15,473 nt of DNA from JBDNBY01 sp039767595 (lineage in GTDB: Bacteria > Pseudomonadota > Alphaproteobacteria > Rhodobacterales > Rhodobacteraceae), in NCBI GenBank assembly GCA_039767595.1, contig JBDNBY010000067.1, forward strand, positions 1 through 15,473, written 5' to 3'. Shown in pieces: positions 1-7,771 of the stretch. How positions within the stretch are numbered: position 1 is the stretch's first letter; each line of letters starts with the position of its first letter. Under the pieces are notes generated by a model, which saw only the letters and a program-made list of their open reading frames with translations, had not been told where the DNA came from and did no database searches. Both the position numbers and the translations under genes were made by a program.

Positions 1-2
1 AA

Positions 3-810
3 CTGGCCGTCGATCGGATCGTTGCGGCGGATGCCGATATCTTGATTGTGGGCGATATTGATGATGATCGCGATCATCTTGCGGCGGACGCCTTTCGTCA
101 ACGCATTGCGACGGCGGGGCGGGCGTATCCCCATATGGCAGTGCTGCGCAGCAATGGGGGGGCGCCTGCTCGCCTCGCACCGCACGGGAGGATATGGCGA
201 TTTTCATGGCGATGGGGCGGTGGTCGTCCTCTCGCGGTATGAGATCACGCAAGTACATGACCTGCAGGATTGGACCTGTGCGCAGGTGCAGTGCCATTTT
301 GATACAGATCCCAGTATGGTGTTGTCCTCTCGTTTGATGGGCATGGCCGGTATCATGGGGCCAACGGGGCCGATGTGGATCGGCATCACTCATGCCACAC
401 CGCCGGTGTTTGATGGCCCCGAGGATCGCAACGGATGGCGGAATTTTGATCAGCTGATGTTTTGGCGCGATGTGTTGGATCGGCGCTATGACCTGCCTCG
501 GCCGGATGTGATCGCTTTGTTGGCCAATATTGATCCCGCAGTGGGCGAGGGGCGCAAAGAGGGGATCCAAACGGTGATCACTGATCCACGTCTGCGCGAT
601 AGTGCGCCGCAGGGCTGTCATTATCTGTTGGGCTGCTCGTCTGTGACAGCCTATTGGCCCGCCCCAGGACCCGGCGCGATGCGCACGGATTACCTATTGC
701 CTGCACGGGAATGGGCCATTGTTCAGAGCGGGCTGGGCTGGGGAACGCCATCGCCCGATGAGAGCCGTCATGCCCTTGTGTGGATGCAGCTCGAAGAGGA
801 GGCGCACTAG
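3..810 (+). pseudogene. Endonuclease/exonuclease/phosphatase-family protein, partial at left edge and frameshifted
   Basis: The gene enters from the left edge and its N-terminus is missing. Frame 3 reads ADILIVGDIDDDRDHLAAD from about base 30 and is open only to a stop at 240-242. The family-like sequence then continues in frame 1, from about GGYGDFHGDGAVVVLSRYEI to the TAG at 808-810. The switch falls at or just after a run of seven G at 156-162; removing one G would join the two halves. Recognisable blocks are the early GDID acidic motif, HATPPVFDGPEDRNGWRNFD, a LANIDPAVGEGR segment (family: GDANLDP-like) and a C-terminal TDYLLPARE followed by SRHALVW, the position of the usual SDH motif. 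Members of this metal-dependent hydrolase family cleave phosphodiesters; the substrate is unknown. leuB lies 65 bases downstream on the same strand, an arrangement I recall from other Rhodobacterales. A real pseudogene and a homopolymer sequencing error cannot be told apart here. Confidence 0.75.
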
Positions 811-875
811 TGACAGACCTTGACCATAGGGCAGCGCTTCGATAGGGCCAATGGCAGTAAAAAAGGACGTCGAAA

Positions 876-1982
876 ATGAGTGTGAATTCTATTCTTATCC
901 TACCAGGTGATGGTATTGGCCCAGAAGTTATGGCCGAAGTGCGCAAAGTCATCGCATGGTTTGGCGAAAAGCGTGATCTGCAATTTAACGTGAGCGAAGA
1001 TTTAGTGGGCGGCGCAGCCTATGACGCGCATGGCACGCCGCTGCACGATGATACGATGGCCAAAGCCCAAGAGGTGGATGCCGTGCTTTTGGGGGCTGTG
1101 GGCGGTCCGAAATACGACACGCTTGATTTTTCGGTCAAGCCTGAGCGCGGCCTCTTGCGGCTGCGCAAAGAGATGGATCTGTATTCAAACTTGCGTCCGG
1201 CGCAATGCTTTGATGCTTTGGCAGATTTCTCATCGCTCAAGAAAAACGTCGTGGCCGGTCTTGATATCATGATCGTGCGAGAGTTGACCTCTGGCGTCTA
1301 TTTTGGCGAGCCGCGCGGTATCTTTACCGAAGGCAATGAGCGCGTTGGCATCAACACGCAGCGCTATACCGAGAGCGAAATCGACCGTGTGGCCCGCAAT
1401 GCGTTTGACTTGGCCCGCCGCCGCGGCAACAAAGTGTGTTCGATGGAAAAAGCCAACGTAATGGAATCGGGTATTTTGTGGCGCGAAGTGGTGCAAAAAG
1501 TACATGACGAGGATTACGCCGATGTGGAATTGACGCATATGTACGCCGATGCCGGCGCGATGCAGCTGTGCCGCTGGCCCAAACAGTTTGACGTGATTTT
1601 GACCGATAACCTCTTTGGCGATTTGCTGTCGGATACGGCGGCGATGTTGACGGGATCGCTGGGCATGTTGCCGTCGGCCTCATTGGGGGCGCCGATGGAA
1701 AATGGTCGTCCCAAGGCGCTCTATGAGCCAGTGCATGGCTCGGCGCCAGATATTGCAGGCCAAGGTAAGGCGAACCCGATCGCCTGTGTCCTGAGCTTTG
1801 CCATGGCGCTGCGCTATAGCTTTGATCAAGGGGCAGAGGCCGAGCGTCTCGAAGCCGCGATTGACACTGTGTTGGCCAATGGCGCACGCACAGCGGATTT
1901 GCTGGGCGAAGAGGGCGTCACGCCTGTGAGCACATCGCAAATGGGCGATGCGATCATTGAGGCATTGACACAGAGCCTTTAA
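876..1982 (+). CDS. leuB: 3-isopropylmalate dehydrogenase
   Basis: LeuB oxidises and decarboxylates 3-isopropylmalate to 2-oxoisocaproate with NAD+, the third step of leucine synthesis, in the cytosol. The 368 residues match the normal family length. Visible blocks are ILPGDGIGPEV (8-18), LLGAVGGPKYD (71-81), the substrate-binding arginines in RGLLRLRKEMDLYSNLRPAQ (91-110), VRELTSGVYFGEPRGI (134-149) with R135 and Y142, MEKANVMESG (190-199) with K192, and ILTDNLFGDLLSD (241-253) with metal-binding aspartates. EPVHGSAPDIAGQGKANP (284-301) is the NAD-binding block. An AAGGA-type ribosome-binding site lies just before the ATG, and no better start exists upstream. The DMT gene follows 45 bases later with its own strong ribosome-binding site, and no terminator is visible between them. 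All key residues are present. Confidence 0.98.
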   Translation: MSVNSILILPGDGIGPEVMAEVRKVIAWFGEKRDLQFNVSEDLVGGAAYDAHGTPLHDDTMAKAQEVDAVLLGAVGGPKYDTLDFSVKPERGLLRLRKEMDLYSNLRPAQCFDALADFSSLKKNVVAGLDIMIVRELTSGVYFGEPRGIFTEGNERVGINTQRYTESEIDRVARNAFDLARRRGNKVCSMEKANVMESGILWREVVQKVHDEDYADVELTHMYADAGAMQLCRWPKQFDVILTDNLFGDLLSDTAAMLTGSLGMLPSASLGAPMENGRPKALYEPVHGSAPDIAGQGKANPIACVLSFAMALRYSFDQGAEAERLEAAIDTVLANGARTADLLGEEGVTPVSTSQMGDAIIEALTQSL

Positions 1983-2027
1983 ATCTGAATACGCTGGACG
2001 TGAGCGCTAACATTTTTAGGAGGCCTC

Positions 2028-2984
2028 ATGTCCAGCTCATTCAAAGGGGCCCTTTGGGGGCTATTGGGGTTTGGTATCTTTGCCGCCCATGACGTGATCG
2101 TCAAAATGCTGGCCGAGACATATTCGGTGTTCCAAATCTCTTTTTTCGCCATGGTCTTTGGGTTTCCAGTGGCGTTTTTGATGCTCGCCCGTGATGCAAC
2201 GGCGGCAGATCTGTTGCCGCGCCGTCCAGTCTTGGTCACCCTTCGGTCTGTGATGATGTCATTGACGGCGCTGTGTGTGTTTTATGCCTTCTCAACCATT
2301 CCGTTCGCGCAGGCCTATGCCCTATTGTTCGTGGCGCCGCTGCTGATCACGGGATTATCCGTGCCATTTTTAGGCGAGCGTGTGGGCATTCGGCGTTTTT
2401 CGGCTGTGGTGGTTGGCTTTGTCGGGGTGGCTGTGGCGCTCAATCCGAGTGCAACGACCCTGCAGCTGGGTCATGGCGCGGCCTTGATGGCGGCGGTGTT
2501 TATTTCCATATCTTCGATCATTTTGCGGAAAATCGGCAAAGAAGAGCGGCCCATTACGTTGCTATTGGTGCAAATGATGATTGGCACAGTGCTCTATGGT
2601 GTTTTGATGCAAGAGAGCTATGTGCCGCCGGCGCTTAATGATTTGCATGCGCTGATCTTAATGGCGGGGATGGCGGCCTTGGCGGGCATGTGCATTATTT
2701 TTGCCTATCAGCGTGCGCCGGCCTCGATTGTGGCGCCGACGCAATATTCGCAAATCCTATGGGCGATTGTCTATGGTGCCTTGTTTTTTGACGAGACGCC
2801 GACGCGCTACACGGTGATTGGCGCGGCGATTATCATTGGCAGCGGTCTTTATATTCTCAACCGAGAAGAGACAAAGCCCGGCTCGATCCGCCCGGCTCAG
2901 CGTCAGCGGATCACCAATGTCGCCTCGATCGTGGCCGCGAGCCTCGCTAAGAAGCGGAGCGATCCCCCGACTGCGCCAAAATAG
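2028..2984 (+). CDS. DMT/EamA-family membrane transporter (10 TM)
   Basis: This 318-residue protein has about ten hydrophobic segments (roughly 8-26, 34-54, 70-88, 92-111, 121-139, 150-165, 175-195, 207-226, 234-252, 261-277), the pattern of two EamA repeats in the drug/metabolite transporter superfamily. Typical family wording includes FSTIPFAQAYALLFVAPLL near the end of repeat 1, GERVG after it, and QYSQILWAIVYGALFFDE in repeat 2. Such proteins usually export small metabolites or amino acids; the substrate cannot be read from the sequence. The position after leuB invites, but does not prove, a role in amino-acid efflux. The start is fixed by a perfect AGGAGG at 2018-2023, four bases before the ATG. 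A basic cytoplasmic tail of about 40 residues follows the last segment, and its last 38 bases overlap the convergent kinase gene. Confidence 0.9.
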   Translation: MSSSFKGALWGLLGFGIFAAHDVIVKMLAETYSVFQISFFAMVFGFPVAFLMLARDATAADLLPRRPVLVTLRSVMMSLTALCVFYAFSTIPFAQAYALLFVAPLLITGLSVPFLGERVGIRRFSAVVVGFVGVAVALNPSATTLQLGHGAALMAAVFISISSIILRKIGKEERPITLLLVQMMIGTVLYGVLMQESYVPPALNDLHALILMAGMAALAGMCIIFAYQRAPASIVAPTQYSQILWAIVYGALFFDETPTRYTVIGAAIIIGSGLYILNREETKPGSIRPAQRQRITNVASIVAASLAKKRSDPPTAPK

Positions 2985-5094
2985 CGTATTTGCGGATTAT
3001 CCGTTTGAGCGATTTGATCTCAACTGGTTTTGACAAATAGTCATCCATGCCCGCCGCCAAACAGCGCTCTGCCTCGCCTTTGAGGGCGTTGGCGGTGATG
3101 GCCACGATGAACGAGGTGCGATGCGGCTCGCGCTCTTGGATGGTGCGGATGGCCGAGGTCATTTCAAACCCGTCCATCAACGGCATATGGCAATCCGACA
3201 AAACAACGTCAAACGCGCCCGCGTTCCATTTTTCCAACCCATCTTGGCCGTTCTTGGCCATAACGGCCGTGAGGCCAATCACTTCAAGCTGTTTGGCCAA
3301 CACTTCGCGGTTGATTTGATTATCTTCGACCACCAACAGACGCACGGGCGGCATGGGCGCATCGTCCTCATCTAGAGGGGCGGCGCTGTCACTTTGATCA
3401 TGAGCGCGTTCTAGATTGAGCAATTGCCCAAAGGCCTGTTCGAACTGAGAGAATAGCACGGGCCGTGCCTGAATGCGGAAATGATGAGGGGCGATTTGCC
3501 CCTGTTTTTCAGAGCGGGAATCGGTAAAGGAAATGATGCGCGCGCGCGGCCGATTCCTGCGCACAGCATCGAGCCAAGGGGATTGGCCCTCTGGGTCCAA
3601 TGTGCCAATCGCAACCACGGGCGTGTCGGGCAGGTGAGCGAGGTCTTCTTCGTGGGTGATTAAAGTGAGGTTGATGTTTTTCTCTTGGAAATATGCACTT
3701 TTGATCAAGCCATCCTCAAGATCCATCGGGCCGATCCATGCAATCGCTTCATCACCCAGATCAAGCGCAGGCTGCCCGTCTTGCGCTGGCGTGATGGGGA
3801 TCCTGAGCGAAAAGGTCGATCCGACATTGAGCTGGCTGTCCACCGAGATCGTCCCTCCCATTTGTTTTAGCAGCGTCATGGTGATGACAAGGCCAAGCCC
3901 CGTCCCACCCACGCGGCGCTTGCTGGACATTTCACCTTGGGAGAAGGGGGTAAAGAGCTTGTCTTGAAACTCTTCGCTCATGCCAATGCCATTATCCTTA
4001 AATCCCATGCACAAATGGCCATCTTCATAGGTGACATCGACCCACATATGACCTTGGCGGCCAGTGAGGTCTTTGGAGGCGTATTTTATACTGTTTGAGA
4101 GCAAATTGAGGCACACTTGGCGCAGACGGCCGGAGTCGCCATAAAACCGTGTCGGCACATGTGGAGAGATGAACAAATGCATCTGCACTTGGTAATCATC
4201 TGACATCGCAACAAGTGTTTCAACGGCGCCTTCAAGCACAGGGCGGAACTCAATCGGCTTGTTTTCCAACTCCATTTTGCCCGCTTCGATTTTTGAGGCG
4301 TCCAAAATATCATCGATGATCCGCAAGAGGGACATCGCCGAGTTTCGGATGGTGTTGATGACACGTTTTTGTTCGGTCGTTGGCTCTTGAGTTTCGAGCA
4401 CTTCGATCATGCCGACTAGCCCGTTCATGGGCGTGCGAATTTCGTGGCTCATATTGGCGAGGAATTCGCCCTTGGCTCGAGCGGCGTTCTCTGCGGCGTG
4501 GCGGGCGACGATTTCCTTTTTCTCAACATTTAGCGAATAATGCGAATGAAAGATGACTTGCATGATTAAAAACGCGGCCGCCGTGATCCGAAGGCCCAAG
4601 CGCGCGATTTCGATATCATGGTTCATTGGAATGGGCGGGATGCCAAACACCGCCATTGAGGCGCTTTCCAAGCCAAAGACATACAGACATGTCATGGCCA
4701 CTAAGACAAGCGTCAACACAGTCAAAAGCACAAGACGCTCATATTCCCAAGAGAATACGAGAAACGGCAATGTCAGCAAAGGCAGAAATAAAATCGTAAC
4801 ATCCGCTCCAGGGTAAGAGAAGATCGAGCCGAAGGTGATGGTTAAAATCACCATGAAAAACATCACGACGCGGGGGGTCAGATCGCTGTTTACGCGAAAT
4901 ATGAGCAAGTTTGCTGCAAACATCGTCGCGATTCCCAAACCGATGAGAGCGATTGGAATCTCATTCATAAAGTATGGAATAATCGTCCAGATGACACCGG
5001 CGCTTATGACAAATTTGACAAGTGTCAACGCCAGTTGGCGACGCCTTTGGGCATCGCTGATCCGGAGCTGGTCATGCTGTGCTATACTGTTCAT
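2947..5094 (-). CDS. Membrane-bound hybrid sensor histidine kinase with two receiver-like domains
   Basis: 715 residues. The N-terminal 185 residues contain about six hydrophobic segments (roughly 21-42, 45-66, 76-95, 98-117, 121-140, 165-184) with very short loops and no large periplasmic domain. A short helical linker leads to a HisKA domain with FLANMSHEIRTPMNG and phospho-acceptor H217. The HATPase has an N box with N330/N334, G1 DNGIG (367-371) and G2 GGTGLGL (396-402). Residues 446-560 look like a receiver fold lacking the phosphorylation aspartate. A complete receiver follows at 585-700: E590/D591, phospho-acceptor D634 (VVLSDCHMPLMDG), T667 and K689 (LSKP). There is no HPt domain and no response regulator nearby, so the phosphorelay partner must be encoded elsewhere. 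The signal is unknown. No strong ribosome-binding site precedes the ATG. The 3' end overlaps the convergent transporter gene. Confidence 0.93.
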   Translation of the reverse strand: MNSIAQHDQLRISDAQRRRQLALTLVKFVISAGVIWTIIPYFMNEIPIALIGLGIATMFAANLLIFRVNSDLTPRVVMFFMVILTITFGSIFSYPGADVTILFLPLLTLPFLVFSWEYERLVLLTVLTLVLVAMTCLYVFGLESASMAVFGIPPIPMNHDIEIARLGLRITAAAFLIMQVIFHSHYSLNVEKKEIVARHAAENAARAKGEFLANMSHEIRTPMNGLVGMIEVLETQEPTTEQKRVINTIRNSAMSLLRIIDDILDASKIEAGKMELENKPIEFRPVLEGAVETLVAMSDDYQVQMHLFISPHVPTRFYGDSGRLRQVCLNLLSNSIKYASKDLTGRQGHMWVDVTYEDGHLCMGFKDNGIGMSEEFQDKLFTPFSQGEMSSKRRVGGTGLGLVITMTLLKQMGGTISVDSQLNVGSTFSLRIPITPAQDGQPALDLGDEAIAWIGPMDLEDGLIKSAYFQEKNINLTLITHEEDLAHLPDTPVVAIGTLDPEGQSPWLDAVRRNRPRARIISFTDSRSEKQGQIAPHHFRIQARPVLFSQFEQAFGQLLNLERAHDQSDSAAPLDEDDAPMPPVRLLVVEDNQINREVLAKQLEVIGLTAVMAKNGQDGLEKWNAGAFDVVLSDCHMPLMDGFEMTSAIRTIQEREPHRTSFIVAITANALKGEAERCLAAGMDDYLSKPVEIKSLKRIIRKYAILAQSGDRSAS

Positions 5095-5235
5095 ACTGGC
5101 CTAGTTCTCTATCTACGCCATCGATAGAGCAACTGTGCCGCGGTTGCTAATGAATTGTGCGCAGTACATTCCAAGGTGGAAAGGGCCGTAGGGATTCTAC
5201 CGTAAGAGTATGTCTCGGCACGGTGAAACCATAAA

Positions 5236-5259
5236 AAAACCTCGCCGAAGCGAGGTTTT
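5236..5259 (-). terminator. Rho-independent terminator of rpmJ
   Basis: On the minus strand the sequence forms a ten-pair stem, AAAACCTCGC pairing with GCGAGGTTTT, capped by a stable TTCG tetraloop. A run of seven T follows (5239 down to 5233). It begins seven bases after the rpmJ stop codon. The outer A/T pairs also give a T run on the + strand, but no + gene ends here. Confidence 0.93.
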
Positions 5260-5265
5260 AAAGAT

Positions 5266-5391
5266 TTAGCCTTGACGGGCTTTAAATCTCCGCTGTGTTT
5301 TGTTGATCACAAAAACACGTCCACGGCGGCGCACAACACGACAATCGCGGTGACGCTGCTTAAGCGAGCGGAGTGAGTTTTTAACCTTCAT
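5266..5391 (-). CDS. rpmJ: 50S ribosomal protein L36
   Basis: A 41-codon gene whose minus-strand translation begins MKVKNSLRSLKQRHRD and continues with CRVVRRRGRVFVINKTQRR, ending KARQG. This is the highly basic L36 protein of the large ribosomal subunit. The alphaproteobacterial version is 41 residues and lacks the full CCHC zinc set of the 37-38-residue form; only one cysteine (C18) is seen here. The ATG is preceded by GAGGAGA about six bases upstream. A perfect terminator follows the stop. The gene stands alone rather than in the large ribosomal-protein operon, which is usual for this type of L36. tRNA-Val lies 68 bases upstream on the same strand, so the two may share a transcript. Confidence 0.96.
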   Translation of the reverse strand: MKVKNSLRSLKQRHRDCRVVRRRGRVFVINKTQRRFKARQG

Positions 5392-5410
5392 GGGTCTCTC
5401 CTCATTTCGC

Positions 5411-5424
5411 GGCGCGCGTGCGCC
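5411..5424 (-). other. Small GC hairpin in the rpmJ leader
   Basis: GGCGC and GCGCC form a perfect five-pair stem with a four-base loop, about 20 bases upstream of the rpmJ start codon. It lies in what would be the untranslated leader between tRNA-Val and rpmJ. It has no T run and so is not a terminator. A role in ribosome access or RNA processing is only a guess. Confidence 0.35.
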
Positions 5425-5437
5425 TAGTTAAACTTAC

Positions 5438-5457
5438 AAACCCGTTTCACGGGGTTT
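5438..5457 (-). terminator. Weak hairpin just 3' of tRNA-Val
   Basis: On the minus strand AAACCCCG and CGGGTTT pair around a five-base loop with one bulged C, starting three bases after the tRNA CCA end. The run of T is only three long and is followed by mixed sequence, so termination would be partial at best. It could instead serve as a tRNA 3'-processing signal, leaving read-through into rpmJ possible. Confidence 0.35.
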
Positions 5458-5459
5458 CA

Positions 5460-5534
<75 letters not shown>

Positions 5535-5546
5535 AAATTCCAGTGG

Positions 5547-5552
5547 ATTATA
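5547..5552 (-). promoter_or_regulatory. Candidate -10 box for tRNA-Val
   Basis: A perfect TATAAT reads on the minus strand and would start RNA about six bases before the mature 5' end of tRNA-Val. No good -35 hexamer sits at 16-18 bases; the nearest, TTGCAC, is 21 bases away. The call rests on the -10 match and its placement. Confidence 0.4.
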
Positions 5553-5651
5553 CGCCAATCAATAAAGAAAGGCGTGCAAAAGCACACCAGTGAGGGGTCT
5601 ATTAGACGGAGTCGTACCTAAGATCAAGGGGTTTCGTTCGCTTGAACTTGG

Positions 5652-5657
5652 TATAAA
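5652..5657 (+). promoter_or_regulatory. Candidate -10 box for the N-formylglutamate amidohydrolase gene
   Basis: TATAAA lies eight bases before the ATG at 5666, which would place the start of RNA within about 0-3 bases of the start codon. No convincing -35 is seen at the expected distance, so confidence is low. Confidence 0.3.
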
Positions 5658-5665
5658 TTGATCAA

Positions 5666-6532
5666 ATGAATGATTGTGCACCTCAGGTCTTTGAATATTG
5701 CCCGCCCGCCTCGATTGGGCCGGGGCGAGACGTTCCAATTTTATGCGCCTCGCCGCATAGCGGATGTCATTATCCGCCGGCATGGCTGGCGGCCTCAGAG
5801 CTTTCTGAGATGGCGTTGCGCAAGTCAGAGGATGTCAGCGTGCATGCTCTCTATGCCGATGCGCCCGATATTGGCCTTGGGTTGCTCAGCGCGCGCTATG
5901 CACGGGCCTATGTCGATCTCAATCGCGCCCGAGACGAGCTGGATCCCGCATTGATCGAAGGGGCACAGGCCGCCGGCCGTAATCCGCGCGTGGCCTCGGG
6001 GCTTGGAGTGATTCCCCGCATTGTTGGCCCCCGCGCCTATATTCAAAAAGGCAAAATCACCCAAGAGGCCGCAGAAGAGCGACTGACGCACGTGTGGGAT
6101 CCCTATCACACGCAGTTGCGGGCGTTGCTCAATACTCATTATGCCCAAGGGGGGCAGGTGATTCTGTTAGATTTGCATTCGATGCCCCAAGCGGCGCTGG
6201 ATGCCATCGGGCAACCGGATTTGGATATTGTGCTCGGCGATTTGCATGGCCAAGCCTGCGCGCCGTGGATCACTGAGGTGGCCGAGGCCGCCTTGATCGC
6301 GCAAGGGTTCCGCGTTCAGCGCAACATTCCCTTTGCCGGTGCCTATAATATGCAGCAGTATGGCCGCCCGCGCATGGGGCGCCACGCGTTGCAAATTGAA
6401 ATCGCGCGCCGTCTTTATATGGATGAAGGCAGCTATGACATGACGGCCGGTTTTGCCGCCGTGCGCGCGCGTTTGGCGCAGGCGCTGGCGGATATTCGGG
6501 CTCATGCGGTCACGCGTTTGGGCCTATCCTAG
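5666..6532 (+). CDS. N-formylglutamate amidohydrolase-family protein
   Basis: 288 residues matching the FGase (HutG-like) zinc amidohydrolase family, whose named member hydrolyses N-formyl-L-glutamate to glutamate and formate in histidine breakdown. Blocks seen are ASPHSGCHYP (28-37), RKSEDVSVHALY (52-63), RAYVDLNRARDELDP (80-94), VILLDLHSMP (165-174), DIVLGDLHG (187-195) and RHALQIEIARRLYM (239-252). The His/Asp/Glu residues in these blocks are the likely metal and catalytic groups. No other histidine-utilisation gene is in the window, so the substrate may differ from the named one. No ribosome-binding site precedes the ATG, though a TATAAA lies eight bases upstream. Its last nine bases overlap the end of the convergent dinB gene. 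The function call is at family level. Confidence 0.88.
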   Translation: MNDCAPQVFEYCPPASIGPGRDVPILCASPHSGCHYPPAWLAASELSEMALRKSEDVSVHALYADAPDIGLGLLSARYARAYVDLNRARDELDPALIEGAQAAGRNPRVASGLGVIPRIVGPRAYIQKGKITQEAAEERLTHVWDPYHTQLRALLNTHYAQGGQVILLDLHSMPQAALDAIGQPDLDIVLGDLHGQACAPWITEVAEAALIAQGFRVQRNIPFAGAYNMQQYGRPRMGRHALQIEIARRLYMDEGSYDMTAGFAAVRARLAQALADIRAHAVTRLGLS

Positions 6533-7771
6533 GCTGCGCCCTTTGCGAATGGCATCGGCGCCGAATTTAGCGGCGATTTTATCGCGGGCGGCTTCGACGC
6601 GGCGGTTTTGATCGGCCTTATCATCAAGTAAATCGCGGGTCTCTACGCTGCGCTCGGCCTCTTGCAACTGCGACAGGCCGACTCCGATCAGACGAAAGGG
6701 GCCTCTGCTGTGCGATCCACGCAAGAGTGGCTGCGCGGCGGCAAACATATCCTCATAGCTCTGCGTTGGGCTGCGCAATTGAGTTTGCCGTGTCATCCCT
6801 TGGAATTTCGGGGTCTTGAGTTTGAGGGTCACGGTCGCGCCGACCAAGCCTTGGGCCTTGGCGCGGGCCGAGACTTTTTCAGCCAATCGGTAAAGATGGG
6901 CCTCGAGTAGATCGAGATCGCCAATATCGGTATTAAATGTCGTTTCATTCGAGATGGATTTCACATCACGATCCGGCGTCACACGGCGTTTGTCGCGGCC
7001 ACGGGACAAATCAAAGAGGCGATAGCCCGTTTGACCAAACCGTTCCATCAATTGCTTTTGATCCCACCGTTTGAGATCGGCCACTGTCTCAATCCCCGCC
7101 GCCAAAAGCGCGGCGCGCGTGGCCGCCCCAACGCCCCAAATAATGCCGACCGGTTGCGCGTCGAGAAAGGTTTCCGTCTCGGCGCGGCCAATGATCGAAA
7201 ACCCATCAGGCTTTTTAAGATCCGAGGCGATTTTGGCCAAAAATTTATTATGGCTCAGCCCAACAGACAAAGTGATGCCGATATCCTCGCGCACCTCTTT
7301 GGCAAAACGGATCAGAGTTTGCGCCGGCGCAGTGCCATGCAATCGCGCGGTGCCGGTCAAATCCAAGAACGCCTCATCTAACGAGAGCGGCTCGACCGCG
7401 GGGGTCAGCGCGTCCATCTTGGCGCGAATGGCGCGGCTCACTTCTGTATAAAGGGCAAAGCGTGGCGGCACGATCACGGCGTCGGGGCATTTTTTGCGCG
7501 CCTCAAACATCGGCATTGCCGAGCGCACCCCATACAGCCGCGCAATATAGCACGCGGTCGTCACAACGCCCCGCTGCCCGCCCCCGACGATGACAGGTTT
7601 GTCCGTCAAACTGGGGTCTTCGCGTTTCTCAACACTGGCATAAAACGCATCGCAATCCGCATGGGCAATGCTCAGGTCCATCATTTCAGGATGATCCAAG
7701 AGGCGCCATTTGCCGCAATTGTGACAGCGTGGGGGCGTGACCCCTGAGCTGAGGCAATCGCGGCAGAGCAT
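6524..7771 (-). CDS. dinB: DNA polymerase IV (Y-family) with N-terminal Cys4 extension
   Basis: A 415-residue translesion polymerase; E. coli DinB has 351. An extra N-terminal segment carries C3-x2-C6 and C16-x2-C19, a probable zinc ribbon, which I recall as a feature of Rhodobacterales versions. The polymerase starts at SIAHADCDAFYASVEKR (34-50), with first metal-binding aspartate D39. GGGQRGVVTTACYIAR (63-78) is the fingers block. The second acidic pair is D132/E133 in PLSLDEAFLDLTG. A helix-hairpin-helix, IIWGVGAATRAALLAAGI, and the little-finger domain follow. The usual clamp-binding QxxLF-like motif near the C-terminus is weak here (ETRDLL, about 377-382). The ATG overlaps the pyrF stop as TAATG with no clear ribosome-binding site of its own, so translation is probably coupled to pyrF. 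Confidence 0.95.
   Translation of the reverse strand: MLCRDCLSSGVTPPRCHNCGKWRLLDHPEMMDLSIAHADCDAFYASVEKREDPSLTDKPVIVGGGQRGVVTTACYIARLYGVRSAMPMFEARKKCPDAVIVPPRFALYTEVSRAIRAKMDALTPAVEPLSLDEAFLDLTGTARLHGTAPAQTLIRFAKEVREDIGITLSVGLSHNKFLAKIASDLKKPDGFSIIGRAETETFLDAQPVGIIWGVGAATRAALLAAGIETVADLKRWDQKQLMERFGQTGYRLFDLSRGRDKRRVTPDRDVKSISNETTFNTDIGDLDLLEAHLYRLAEKVSARAKAQGLVGATVTLKLKTPKFQGMTRQTQLRSPTQSYEDMFAAAQPLLRGSHSRGPFRLIGVGLSQLQEAERSVETRDLLDDKADQNRRVEAARDKIAAKFGADAIRKGRSLG

Noticed and set aside
1351..1887. 178-codon open frame on the minus strand inside leuB
   Set aside because: Composition is that of an antisense shadow (rich in R, P, S), and leuB on + is certain.
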